64,000 bases of DNA from Coniochaeta sp. PMI_546 (lineage: Eukaryota; Ascomycota; Sordariomycetes; Coniochaetales; Coniochaetaceae). Where the stretch lies: positions 2,476,606-2,540,605 of the forward strand of contig MU271144.1 in NCBI GenBank assembly GCA_021432605.1, in the 5' to 3' direction. The notes under the pieces are model-generated. The model was not told the origin of the DNA. It searched no databases and saw only the letters and a program-made list of their open reading frames with translations. The position numbers were made by a program, and so were the translations under genes. Of this stretch, positions 22,140 through 33,542 are shown piece by piece. Each line of letters starts with the position of its first letter. The first letter of the stretch is position 1.

Positions 22140-23041
22140 ATGCGTCTCCTACCATTACTTGTTTTCTTCTCTAGGACTCTGGCTGTACCAACGGCCCGAC
22201 CGGTCGTGAAGGGCATTTCAGAGGCTCTCTACGACAGACTCGTACACTTCAACGCCATCTGCCAGGCTACATACGCCGGAGACCTCTGCGTCCTGCCGGG
22301 CCTCACTCGAGTTGCCTCAATTCTCAATACGACGACAGATATCCATGGCTGGGTTCTGCGCGACGACGTAGCGCAGGAGCTAATCGTTGCCTTCAGAGGC
22401 ACGCTCAGTCTCACAAACCTGAATACGGACGAAAACTACACCCTTGCCAACTTCGATACTCTCTCAAGCTGCTCAGGATGTCAGGTTCACGGGGGATACT
22501 ACCTCGCCTGGCTCTCCGTCCTAGATCAGGTCCAGTCACTTGTGAATACGCAAATGACCGCACTGTCTAGTTATAACCTCATCATAACAGGTCACAGGTC
22601 CGTCACGTGTCTTTGCCGCTATCGTCGCACAAGCTGACCTTACCATCAACAAGTCTCGGCGCCTCTCTAGCAACCTTGACTGCAGCCCAACTATCAATCG
22701 CCTACTCCAACCTCACAGTCTACACCTATGGCGAACCACGGACCGGCAACCCAGCTTTCGCCCGGTTCCTGGACGCGACCTTCACGACCAGCACCGTTGA
22801 CACGACGAGATTCTACCGCGTCACACACGAGGACGACGGCATCGTAGTCGAGCCTCCCCTCAGCGACGGATATATGCATCAGAGCCTCGAGCTCTGGTCG
22901 CGAGATCCGCCGTCGCCAGCGAACACGTATATCTGCGGAGGGGAGACGTTAGACTGCGCTGCTGGCTTGAATGGCAGCGGCATTAATCTTGCGCATGTTA
23001 CGTATTTCGGGCGAGTAACTGGTACGTGTCTGCAGGGGTAA
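22140..23041 (+). CDS. Secreted class 3 lipase / feruloyl-esterase-like hydrolase
   Basis: Exons 22140-22597 and 22654-23041 encode 281 residues. The 56-bp intron has donor GTCCGT and acceptor AAG and interrupts the catalytic Ser codon. Splicing gives GHSLGAS with the nucleophile at residue 153. A signal peptide (MRLLPLLVFFSRTLAVPTA) marks secretion. Lipase_3 features are the HGWVLRDD and ELIVAFRGT strand that forms the oxyanion site, the nucleophile elbow, an acid near EDDGIVVEPP, and the C-terminal His in NLAHVTYFG. Cys pairs around SCSGC and YICGG match the disulfides of secreted fungal members. Family members hydrolyse triacylglycerols or feruloyl esters outside the cell, and the sequence alone does not separate these. 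The frame is open in the region upstream of the ATG, but the signal peptide fixes the start. Confidence 0.9.
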
Positions 23042-23344
23042 GGATGTGCGAGTCATCGAAGGTTGTGTGAACTCTCGAAGGATTTGTGCTGCAGCTTCAA
23101 TCTAATGACCAGCAAGATCAACAAGTCATGAGTGTTCTCATGAGTGTCCTCGCTGGAGTTAGACACTTGCGACACACCTGACGTAGCTCGTTCACGATTG
23201 GGTCGTCACTTATGTAAAGACGTGTGAAAATCAGCGGAAGTCATTCCAGGAGAAAGAAAAGATGGCGGCTACATCAAAATGTATATTTCCAAATATCCAA
23301 GAAAGCAATCTAGTACCGAAAGAGCTCAAAGACCACGACCCAGT

Positions 23345-24835
23345 CTAGTCATCATCGGCATCGCCGTCTTCATCATCCTCGTCATTTTCATGCACGTAGC
23401 CTGCTGGGCCGTCACTCTCATCTTCCGATACGGGACTGAACGACCTAGGCATGACGACTGCTCCGGGAACACCTGCCACAGGAACTGGCTGTAGTGTGCT
23501 CGTTGGCCGATACAACGATTTGCCGCCGGTTGCCTGTTGCTGTTGAGGTGCTTGCCCTGTCATGTAAGGAGAAATTTGCGGAGCAACAGCAGCAGAGCCT
23601 TGGGCAACCGGGTGCTGGCCTTGTGGCTGCGGAGCCTGTTGCTGGGGTGGGGGTTGCTGTTGTTGCTGCTGCTGCTGCTGCGGGGGTTGCTGCGACTGTA
23701 CCTGCTGTTGCTGCTGCTGGGGAGGAGCCTGCTGCTGTGTTGGCTGCTGAACTTGCTGTTGAATTTGCTGCTGTTGTGGTTGTGGTGGTGCTTGCTGGCC
23801 TTTGGCCTGTTGCTGACCTCCGGTAGCTGGCGGTTGAGCTTGCGCTGGCGGAGCAACCGGCGGCGGGCCGTAGTTCTTCCACTGAAGGGGTCGCTGACCA
23901 GCCGCAAAGGTTGGAGGGGGATATGCCGGGTTAGTCTGAGGTGGTTGCTGAGACGGGATGTAGTGCTGAGGGGGACCGTAGTTAGGTGGCGGACCCTGCA
24001 TCTGCTGGTGCTGAGCATATTGTTGAGGCTGGAATACTTGCTGGGTGTATTGAGGCGGTGCCTGTGGTAACGGTTGCTGTTGTTGAGAATTCTGCTGCTG
24101 CTGCTGCATAGCGGTAGCTGACTGGTAACCAGGGACATTCGGCCATGTCTCCGAGACCAGCTCGTATCGCACACCGTTTGCATATGGGTCTGGGACCGGA
24201 TTGAGAAGTGCCGCCATGAAGGCTGTCATGGTGCCCGGGGGCAAGGGCGGTGCACCCGGAGGACGCTTCGCAAGTTCGCGCTCCTCTTCTCTCTTAACCT
24301 TGGAGAGCATATTGCTGACATCGGCTTTCTTGATAAACTTGTACTTATCCCCAAACGTGGCTCGGAGACCAATAGTCAGCTGACGGAGGTTGAGCTGAGC
24401 CTCGCGGTGCATAATAAGCAGCCAACGGAGACCCTCGCCTTCAACATGTCGGAAGGCAGGCGGGATCTCGTCTGGAGAGTCTGGATCGAAAGGTGGATGG
24501 TTGTGCTCGCCACAGATGACAGTGACGCGCCAACGGCCGTTCCAGGGCCAGCCGTCTTGCTTGGTGCACTTGATCTTCATGGGGCAGCCCGTCTTCTTGC
24601 TATAGCTCCGGCGCTTGCCTTGAGCTGTTGGTTTGTAGACCTTGCCACCCTTGACGCAGGACATGTTGTATCGTCGGTACATGCCGGTCGCGTCGCGGTT
24701 GGAAGATGCATCGATGGAAAGAGCGTACCCTTGCGCCAGTGTCCACTTCTTGAGATCCTCATGCAGATCCTGGAAGCTGGCATATAGTCGCTCCTCTGGT
24801 GGAGGAAGCATCGCCCTGGGAGCTGGCGCAGACAT
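23345..24835 (-). CDS. FAR1-type DNA-binding protein with polyglutamine tail
   Basis: The 496-residue single-exon protein has a FAR1 (WRKY-GCM1 type) zinc fold at residues 15-115. Visible ligands are Cys60, Cys84 (GCPMKIKC) and the HNH pair at 111-113. A helical segment follows at about 125-195 (LRWLLIMHREAQLNLRQL). The region from about 245 to 445 is dominated by Gln and Pro in long runs coded mostly by CAG/CAA, and is disordered. The end is acidic (EDESDGPAG through NDEDDEDGDADDD) and could activate transcription. FAR1 domains in fungi derive from or resemble MULE transposase DNA-binding domains, and this copy appears to be a domesticated host regulator since no transposase catalytic region is attached. 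Targets are unknown. Long frames on the opposite strand are shadows of the CAG repeats. Confidence 0.85.
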   Translation of the reverse strand: MSAPAPRAMLPPPEERLYASFQDLHEDLKKWTLAQGYALSIDASSNRDATGMYRRYNMSCVKGGKVYKPTAQGKRRSYSKKTGCPMKIKCTKQDGWPWNGRWRVTVICGEHNHPPFDPDSPDEIPPAFRHVEGEGLRWLLIMHREAQLNLRQLTIGLRATFGDKYKFIKKADVSNMLSKVKREEERELAKRPPGAPPLPPGTMTAFMAALLNPVPDPYANGVRYELVSETWPNVPGYQSATAMQQQQQNSQQQQPLPQAPPQYTQQVFQPQQYAQHQQMQGPPPNYGPPQHYIPSQQPPQTNPAYPPPTFAAGQRPLQWKNYGPPPVAPPAQAQPPATGGQQQAKGQQAPPQPQQQQIQQQVQQPTQQQAPPQQQQQQVQSQQPPQQQQQQQQQPPPQQQAPQPQGQHPVAQGSAAVAPQISPYMTGQAPQQQQATGGKSLYRPTSTLQPVPVAGVPGAVVMPRSFSPVSEDESDGPAGYVHENDEDDEDGDADDD

Positions 24836-25275
24836 GATGTCGCGATGTCAACTGTTCCCAATAGCCGTTTGTGCTGGATTCGTGAATGTGGATGGATGAG
24901 TGGAGTGTGATGATGGATGAAGTGCGATGAGCAGAATTTGACGCGTCAGTTTAGTCGTCTTCGGCAAGCACCACTAATTTCCGAGCTCTTCGCGCGCGGG
25001 ACTGTCCCAGGCAGCTGCCTCGTCTCTGTGTGCGGGGTAAACCCTTTGCCATTTGCTAATTCAACCGTGATTTGCCATTAATCTTGCTCTAGCGGCATTC
25101 TGTTTCGAAACCAAGCTGCCCCACCCAAGAACCATGACTGTGTAAAACATCAGGAATAGAGCCTTTTCATATCTGTCGTACTGCACTTAGGTCCACGCAG
25201 TATGTCTCACAAAAGCTGACCAAAGTCTCATTATGTACTAGCTATTTCTTCGACTGTGGTCGACACGTGCACCAC
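24836..25275. other. Promoter of the FAR1 gene and terminator region of the MFS gene
   Basis: This is non-coding sequence between the start of the FAR1 gene and the stop of the transporter gene, both on the minus strand. No distinct element was recognised. Confidence 0.5.
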
Positions 25276-26820
25276 TCACAGGGGCGTCAATGGAACAGGT
25301 CCATCGCTGTGCTTAGCCGCAAGCCTCTCTTGACGCCAACCCATGCCTTTAGTCCGGCTCACAGCTACACTACTGAGTCCAGAGACTCCAACGAAGATGG
25401 CAAACATTGTAAAGCACCAACCGCGGCCGACAGCATCCACAAGAGGCTGAATAGCGGCGGCAGAAGCAGCACTTAGTCCGCATCTCATGACCTGCCCAGC
25501 TGCATACGCAGAACTCGACTGGTCGGGGAAAATATCGACTAGTAGAGCGCTCGCAGTGTGGCTAAGCATTGTCGATAATCCACAAATGAAGAACTGTATT
25601 ATGATGGGAACCGATGGATGGACTTGAAGATGCACCACCCAACCGTAGGCAATAACCAGCAGGATCTCGAGGAAGACGAATGGCAGACAGCATCGATATC
25701 TGGCTTCTTCCAGAGGGAAGTCAACCAGATTTTCACCCTTTTTGTGATCAAGAGCGATATTATGCTTTTTTGCTGTTATGGAGTAGTTTCTATCCGCAAT
25801 TTTGCCGGCGACGATGCCCCCAAGTGTCATGCCAGCCAACCCTGGCAGGAATGTGAGACCGATCTGGAGCTCGTTATAATGATAGATGTCGGCGAATATC
25901 ACTGGAATAGCCACTTGATACGTGTAGTATACCGAGTAGGATGTTGCCACCATCCAGAGCACGGCTGCGGCGTCAGGATAAAGAATGATGCGGAAGGATG
26001 CTCCGAGAGTTCTCACAATATGGACTGGGGGTCTCGGATCAACACCGCATTGATCACTCACGTCGTCCCGGCTCTGATTTCGGGAGTTACTGTGGCCTTT
26101 TGTGCTAGATATAAGTGACCACCAGGTCCGCTGCATCCCGGTTGGCAATTTGCTCCCATTTCCAACCACATTCCGTGCAGTCTCGGGCAGAGTGAAGCCG
26201 ATCAGCACGAAACACGCCACCGCAACAATGAAAAGGGCAAAGAATACCCAAGTAACACCACTGGTGCTCAAGGCTACCGCGCCCCCAATCACTGGTCCTA
26301 CCGCGGAAATGCCGTTACAAGTTGCAAGTAGTGGACCGAGCATTCTTCCACGCTGTGACGCAACCGCAACATCGGCAACGATCCCGTACGCAATAGGGGG
26401 TGTAGCAGATCCCCCGATGCTTTGGAGCGCCCTAAGGATGACAAGGGCGGTGTAGCTGTTTTTGTTCAGGGAGAGGCCGAGACTGGCACAGGCGTACAGG
26501 CCAACCAAGCTCATAAGTATGGGCCGACGACCATATGTGTCTGCCAGTGAGGCAAAAGTCGTAGGCGTTACGGCCTGGAAAATTGCATAAACCGATACAG
26601 TCAGGTTGATTGCTTGAATGGAGACAGAGAGCTTCGAGCTCAGCATTGGTATGAGGGGGAAATAGATAGTGGCCGTGAGGGTTGAGAGGATGATCACAAC
26701 GCCCAGGAAGTAAGTGAGGTAAATGCGCACGGCGTCAGAGAACACAGAGTAGTCTTGTTCTTCAAGAGGCTCGGAGCCGCTATCAGGGCTGCCAGGGTCT
26801 GACTGCTTCTTCAATGTCAT
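25276..26820 (-). CDS. MFS transporter, DHA1 (drug:H+ antiporter) type
   Basis: The 514-residue single-exon protein has twelve predicted membrane helices. A polar N-terminus of about 30 residues precedes TM1 (IYLTYFLGVVIILSTLTAT). The MFS loop signature LADTYGRRP lies between TM2 and TM3. The antiporter-type motif with ALQSIGGSATPPIAYGIV follows, then GPLLATCNGISAVGPVIGG in TM5. The central loop (about 215-275) is long and polar. This arrangement matches Qdr/DHA1 proteins that export drugs or polyamines at the plasma membrane. The Asn/Ser-rich loop part (about residues 240-262) could be a retained in-frame intron, but the frame is open through it. The substrate is unknown. Confidence 0.88.
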   Translation of the reverse strand: MTLKKQSDPGSPDSGSEPLEEQDYSVFSDAVRIYLTYFLGVVIILSTLTATIYFPLIPMLSSKLSVSIQAINLTVSVYAIFQAVTPTTFASLADTYGRRPILMSLVGLYACASLGLSLNKNSYTALVILRALQSIGGSATPPIAYGIVADVAVASQRGRMLGPLLATCNGISAVGPVIGGAVALSTSGVTWVFFALFIVAVACFVLIGFTLPETARNVVGNGSKLPTGMQRTWWSLISSTKGHSNSRNQSRDDVSDQCGVDPRPPVHIVRTLGASFRIILYPDAAAVLWMVATSYSVYYTYQVAIPVIFADIYHYNELQIGLTFLPGLAGMTLGGIVAGKIADRNYSITAKKHNIALDHKKGENLVDFPLEEARYRCCLPFVFLEILLVIAYGWVVHLQVHPSVPIIIQFFICGLSTMLSHTASALLVDIFPDQSSSAYAAGQVMRCGLSAASAAAIQPLVDAVGRGWCFTMFAIFVGVSGLSSVAVSRTKGMGWRQERLAAKHSDGPVPLTPL

Positions 26821-27576
26821 TGTGATTGGAGCTCGATAAGCTGTCTGCTCGATACAACGTGATGTAATTCTTTAGTGGAATTGGGAAAATGGCACGCTTG
26901 ACAATATCTTCTTTAAGGCTCAAAAGATGAGGCAGACGGGATCAATCTGATTCTGAAGGAACGATGTAGCGGAGGAGAAGCGGGGAGCGGTATTCGGAGG
27001 CTGGATCAGTCACCATGTGTTACCTTGTTATAATATCCATCTGCAACAAATGGGCTGTTGGTCAGTCTCGAAGGCACAGAGAGTGTGGCTGAGAGATAAT
27101 TTGTGCCCGCTAGACGTGACCGATGCGCAGGCCGCATTTTAGGCATTGAGGGTGGCTTGGATACAGGGCATGCAGCAACAATCGGTACTTCGCAGCTTAA
27201 GAAGTCTTTTGGCAAGGCACATGCGCAATATTGTAAGCTTGTAGGTAAACCATGTTAGGCTGCCTCCACAGTGACAAAAAAAAAAGATAGCACAGCGAAG
27301 GGCTTAGCTTCAGGTCACCGTTCATCCGTTGATTTTGAAACCAATGTCTAGTCTAGACTCTAGAGAGGAGCACACCGTCTCCATTTTCAATACAATTGAA
27401 GGGTCCTGCTGAAGAAACTACAGCAAAAAGGGAGCTCCTTCACATACCTAGGCACCGATTGCCTTGTGACCAATCACATGTAACCGGACTAAATGGGAAA
27501 AAATGTCATAGCAGAACAACTACTACTAGATGGCCTCTTGGACGTTGGCATTTCTCACTTCACTCAGATGCCATGG
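26821..27576. other. Intergenic stretch between the MFS gene and the NLR-type gene
   Basis: No supported gene. The left part is the transporter promoter. An A10 run occurs near 27276-27285. Confidence 0.45.
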
Positions 27577-30500
27577 TTACTTCCGAAGCTTTGCACACTG
27601 AACAGTTACCACATCACCATTCCGTGGACAAAGGAGAGTCCCATCAGCCATAACAACACAGATGTGTGTCTCATCGTTAGCAATCCAATCTCCAGGTAGA
27701 AAGTAGTACTGAAGGATGCCTCCTTGCTGCTGCCCGACAGCATGGGTTTTCTGTGCTCCCGGAACGGGGAAATGCCATGTGGATATCCAGCGTTCGGTAT
27801 CGAGAAACACGAGTCTGCGGCGCGACAGAAAAGCAAGTGGCTCGCGAATGTGGCATGCCACATCTTCAGGCACCTGCGTGTAACACAATTCATTCTTGCG
27901 AGGCTCTGACTCATCAAGTTTCATGTCTTCTAGGTTGAATAGAAGGTACTGAGAGTGAGTCTGGTGCGATGCCATGGACTGCTGACGTATTTCCAGGAAA
28001 ACATGGGACGAGTCAGCGTGGCAAATGAGCCTCCCCAAGCTCTCGCGTTCTTCCCGGATACTGCTGGTTCGATCGTCTCCAGGAATTGGCATGGGTTTTG
28101 CAAGTCGTGGCGGGAAATATGTATGAAGTTCTGGGTCTCGAAGAACAGGCCATTCGAGAATCTGCACACTCGTGTTGCCAAAGCCGAGTAGATAGTCACG
28201 GAGTATTGGATGAAACACCCACTTTAACTCCGAAATTGCGCCATGTAGGATCGACTCGGTCACGGATCCGGAGTCCAAGTCAATTGAGAACAAGGTGCTG
28301 AAAGTTGTTGCTAATAGACCATGCCGAGATGGATGGAAAAGCAACTGTGTGATGTGGCCTTTGTCTGTTGGGATGACGAAGTCCGACTCTTGACTGACTT
28401 CCCAGGCTGTTCGGTTGCGCTCTTGCTTCAGAATTCGTCTGATCAAGAGTTTCCCGCTCAGATCCAGTATTGCAACTAGCCGGCCGTCTTCGCTCCAGGC
28501 GATCTTCTCGATACACATGTAGCTTCTTGACCTCTCAAGGTCACAAACATTGCCATAGCCCACTTCAGAAAGGATAGCAACGCCGTCCTCCGTTCCGTAA
28601 CAGTAAAGTGGCCCAACTGGCTGTCCAGCAACAGCTATGACATTGTCAACCCGAGCGAATCGATGTTCTGTCTGAACAGCATGTTGCGCAAGACCAAGAG
28701 GATAGCTTACAACATCGCCGTTTTGGTCGGAGTTCTCGATGTTATCCGCAAGTCTTACCAAGACATCTGGCTCCCAAGCGCTGCCGTAGGCGCCTCTTAC
28801 GTCGTAAAGACGTCTAGAGTCTGTGCTGAACGAGAGATGAACTACGGGATCTTGCGATGATAGTCGATATAACAATGAGAAACCAGCATAGGACAGAATT
28901 TTGATAGTCCCAACACCATCACCTGTTGCAACGAGAGACCCATCACGGCTGATTGCAATGTAGTCGGCCCCGGTCTGAACAGTTGTACTGGGCTGCTCCT
29001 CGTAGGGATCCCATTTGAACAATAAGCCGACCTGGGTAAGGCCAAGAACTTCGCCACTGGAAGGATGCCAGACAACTCGGAAGACTTCACCCCATGTGCT
29101 GTCCTGAATGGTCATGTCCGTCGAAACTAGACCTATGTTGCACTGGCCCAGAAGCATCGGTGGGTGGTTTACTTCCCACGCTGTCGCTGGATGCCCACGG
29201 TATCCAAATGCAACTCGATTTCCATCCGGACTGAATGCAGAGCAGATCGGGAAGTTCACGGTTGTAAATTCCAAACATTCCTCGTCAATGTGGGAGAGGG
29301 TCTGCCATTCAGTTGCTTTGTCATCAAGAGCGAAAGTCCTTATGCATCGATCCTCGTTGGCAACAAGAACCGTTCTTTCATTGAAGAGGATGGTGTGAGG
29401 TCTTGGACGCTTGACTGGGTTCTGCACCAATTTCACGCATTCACCTGTCGACATATCCCAGACTCTCGTCGTTAGATAGCCATAGCTGACAATCAAATCA
29501 CCCAAGGTGCTGGCTTGAATCATCAGCACTCTTTCGGGGTGAATGATTCGACGTTGTTCCTCAAAGGTAGCCGAGCTGTAGATGATGATTTGGCTGGTCT
29601 TCCGAATGTTGATCAAGATAGCGATGCGGCTACCCGCTGCCAAAACAGCAGAAGCCACTGCCCCCGAATCCAATGAAAAGCGGGCCAAGCAATCATCCCA
29701 TGTCGTACTCACGGCTCCGGATACGTGGAGGGCCTTGCTTTCCTTGCGACCAAATTGCTGATATATCAATGACCCACTGGGGCAAAAGGGAGGAACCAAT
29801 TTGAAAATTGACTCGGGGTATCGCCTCAAGTTACTTCCAAATTTGCCGACAATCTTGATGAGATCTGTTGCCCACCCTTCCGCAAGATGGAGTATATGGT
29901 GTTCAGCGTGACGTCCCCCACTTAAGTCATTCCCCAGGACCTTTCGCAGTCGAGTCCCGACGTCTGTAAGATAGCGAGAAGCCATGACCAGAGTCTTGAG
30001 TACCTTATTCCTAGCAGCGACAAATATCCATATAAGGACTGAAGGTCCCTGTAGGAACGCGATTACTGCTTCCAAAATGTCGGGATCAGTGATGGTACCA
30101 AGCGAGAGATGGATAAACCACGTAGACGCGGCGTATTCGAGTAGGGGCGGGACCTGATTGCGATTGATATGGTTTCTGAGGGATGGATGTGTCAAACATG
30201 TTATACACCTCTTAAACAGCAAATCATTCGTTGTCTTCGATTCAATGGAGAGTGTTCGATCCCGATCAGGTGGTCGTAAAAGATACTCTTTGGCAGTCTC
30301 GTGTATCATGACGACCTTTCCCTCATGGTCTAATACGGCAAAGCCGCCACAAAGGTCGCCAACGGCCCGCTGGATTTCAAGAATACCGTCGTTGTTGAGG
30401 GCATCGGATAGTTCCTCCAGAGTCAGGGTACGCTGGGCGCAAGTCACCCACCCCAAGATGTTATGGCCTAATTTTTGGCCATTTGGCTGTGATGCAGAGA

Positions 30501-32836
30501 CAACACCAGAGGCCATCCTGCTGTAGAGGGCCTCCATGCCTGATGGAAGATCGTCGAGCGCACTCTCCACGTCGGGCTTTGTGTAGCAGTTGTTGATCTT
30601 TTGTACGGCTAAGTGCAACCAAAGGAAGTTCCCCCTGGCTCGATCAAGCAGTTTGTCGGTGACTGCCTCGTGGTATGATACATTTCCCGCAAGATCCATT
30701 TCTTGGTTGATATACAGTCGGAAGTCGGCCATATTTCCTTCAATACGAATTATTTTCGTATCTATCTGTCTCCCAAGCTTTTGCACCGCAGATGATATTT
30801 CGTGGGTCTTACGGCCGACAAGCAGCACACGCAAGGGCACAGTGGTATCATGCAGCTCTGAAAGCAATTTTATTAGTGAGGCAGGATTGTCGGCTTCGTC
30901 GACCCCGTCAATCACCAAATACAAGGGAGACCTAATGTTCAAGTGAAGCAGACTCTGTACGAAGAGCCACTGCCAGAGAGTGCGATATTCGGCAGATTTG
31001 AGATCCGTGAAAGCCGACTCCATCTGACATAGTTTGTCTGCATATTTGGGCACTGACCTTGCAAGTTGACTTGATAGTGAGCGCAGCACATTGTTCAAGG
31101 CTCTCTTCTTAAGGTGCGTGAACCGTATGAAGAAATAATGGCAGGGCAGTCCCATATGGAAGAGGTGGTTGATGACAAAAGAAGAGAGGATTGACTTCCC
31201 ACTTGCCGCATTTCCATGGATCCAAAGCACTTGAGGCTTGGGAACTACGTCATCCCGCCAGGCAATGAATACTTCGTCTTTCAAGATCCACTGGCAAGTT
31301 CCCGGTACCCAACGATCATGGAAGAAGTTGTAGTCATTTTCTGGCGATTCCGAGACTGAGAGCTTCTCTTCAAAATCGCACATTGACCGTGGCACTGTGT
31401 CTTGCTTCGTGACTGTTGTGTCTACACACATCATCAGTCATGATCTATTAGTTAGTCAGGTGGCACAATAGGGACTCACTGGCTGGTGTTCCGTCTCCCA
31501 CGAGTGACATGATAATATTGCGAACAGTAACATAACCAGGATCGTCCGGACCGTCAAACTTACAGACCCCGTGGTGATCTGCATCAAGTGGTTTTGAGAC
31601 CTCTCCTGGATATCCTAGTACAGACGAGTCCTTATCAAGAACCATCTGATTGCTCCATCAGCACAGCAATATACGTCAATCTCGTGCTTCCACCCACTAT
31701 TTTTGACCTGAGAACTGGCGTGGGCCGAGTCTCGTATAGTGAGATGATACGTAGTTTGGGGGCGATGTGTCTGAACTGTTCGTTGAGCCTCTGCAAGGCT
31801 TGCGACCCTCCTACGAGCTCAGAGATGAACTGCATCGGACTCGCTACCAAGGATACCTGCAAGATGCGATTCAATGTTTCTGCAAGGTTCGTTCCTCTAT
31901 GAGGTGTCGACAGAAAAATGATAGACGTAACTGCCTTGATGATATCCTGGTATACCGGGTCATGTTGGCCCTGGATGTAAGCCTGCATAAAACTTTTAGC
32001 AGTACCTCATTATCCCATTTCGTGAAATGTCTGTACCTCTTTAACAATAAGCCCACCCATAGAGTGTGCAACAAATATGATTGGTTTCTAGACTTCGTTA
32101 GCAGACGATAATCATGACATTGGAATTAGTTGCATGCCTTTCCCATTCCAAAATCCTCCAGCTCCGGGTCAGAGTCATCTTTGGCAAATCTTAGCTCGTA
32201 TAAAAGCTCTTTCGCAAAATCGAGGATAGACACATTCTTGTTCTTTCGGTGGCTGGGTCTGAAACTGGCATTGTACCCAAAGGTGAAGATGCGCGCATCG
32301 CAAATATCCCGCTCGTAGGGGAGAAGCAGCCCGGGCCAGAAGAACCCGGCGTTGTGGTCCTTTGACCATGTCGCTCTGCTACTTCCCCCAAGTCCATGGA
32401 CAAATATAATGTCGGCTTTGCGATCTTTCACAGGTCGGTATACGACTTTCAGACCTTGTGGATCTTGTGTATGACCAGCAGCCTCGCCTAGCTGTGGTCT
32501 TGCTATTGTTGTCGCTTCAGAAGTTAACGACCGTTTGGATGTATGTGATGCGTCTACACGAATGAGTGGTCTAGTCTCCAATAGACTAGTGGACAACGAG
32601 GTCTGTCCTTTAGCTGGCCTATAAGTCGAAACAGGCAGGTCATCGACTCTCGTTGTCTGTCCTTCTAACTCGGGCTTCTTGCCCTCGTGTTGTAAAGTTG
32701 AGGTATCTTCTTGTCCCGAGATTCCTTTCTTCCTCCTGAAGGTGAACTGAGTCTTAAACTGATAGCAGCGTTGGCATGAGCGACGAGGTGTGACATACTA
32801 GGCTGTTTAGGGTAAGAGTAACGACCGGCTTACCAT
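27577..32836 (-). CDS. SesB-like hydrolase / NACHT / beta-propeller NLR-type protein
   Basis: This is a large STAND-type protein of about 1,669 residues. I place exons at 32797-32138, 32087-32037, 31982-31698, 31645-31480 and 31421-27577, all in frame. Residues about 105-380 form an alpha/beta-hydrolase of the SesB type: oxyanion region IIFVHGLGG, nucleophile elbow AHSMGG (Ser230) and STPHRGTNLAE. A NACHT NTPase follows, with Walker A GNAASGKS at 458-465 and Walker B LYLVIDGVDEAD at 555-566. The rest holds winged-helix-like sequence and degenerate WD40-like propeller repeats from about 950. Fungal proteins with this architecture act in non-self recognition and cell death. The first intron is GC-AG. 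The start is unsettled: there is no in-frame ATG before the hydrolase domain unless an ATG at 32836 is joined across an unusually short 36-bp GT-AG intron (32798-32833). Confidence 0.88.
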
Positions 32837-33542
32837 GAGGTTGACGTAGCAAAACACGCAACTATCTCAATCTAATGTCAAGGCTCGCACACGTGTTTGG
32901 CTCCGCCAGAGAACTGCTTGCGGAACGTGAATGACTCAAAGGTAAGAGAGCAGCAGATGAAAGAATCAACAACGAAACTTAAGACACGGGGAAGCCAAAA
33001 ATAAACAGTCACACAGCTTCTATGCGCAGAGTTGATGGATTGATGTGAAGGAGACGGGTTAGCGAGCAGCTGCTATTTCCATCGCAATCGTCTCAAGGCA
33101 TGCGGTGCGGGGTTTGGTGGTTGAAACGGCGTTGGCGCCAGCCACCACAGAGAAGGCCGCTCTATCGCAGCCATCTCATGCAAGTTGCATCGAAATATGC
33201 ACTGACAGGCTTGATGGTTGGCTGGTTGGTCGACTGGCTGCGTCTGGCCGCAAAAGTGCCTTAAACCATGCAATGCAGGTTGCTGCGAGGCACATTATTA
33301 GGCTACAGTTGTCCAATCATCGAGCGACCATTTTGAATCTGCTCCTCAACGATCTGAAACACGCGGTTACACGCCACGTCAGTTGTCCAGAATGCGGCCC
33401 GAGGCGGAGTTACCAGAGACACCATAAGAAGTAAGAGCAGACCTATTCTAGACTAAAGGTATTGAACGAACGAAGAAAAGCCGTTTCGTCGAGCCGGAGG
33501 CTGCAATTGACAGCTTCCTTAGACTTAGCGCAACGCAACGCT
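32837..33542. other. Divergent promoter region between NLR-type and ketosamine-kinase genes
   Basis: The two flanking genes point away from each other. A frame at 33105-33434 on the + strand lacks motifs and is not called. No clear TATA box was found. Confidence 0.45.

Noticed and set aside
23494-24070. Ala- and Leu-rich + strand frames opposite the FAR1 gene
   Set aside because: They are translations of CTG/GCT repeats complementary to the polyglutamine codons.
33105-33434. Possible small + strand gene before the ketosamine-kinase-like gene
   Set aside because: No motif, and it lies in the divergent promoter region. Its Cys pair near the end is not enough to support it.
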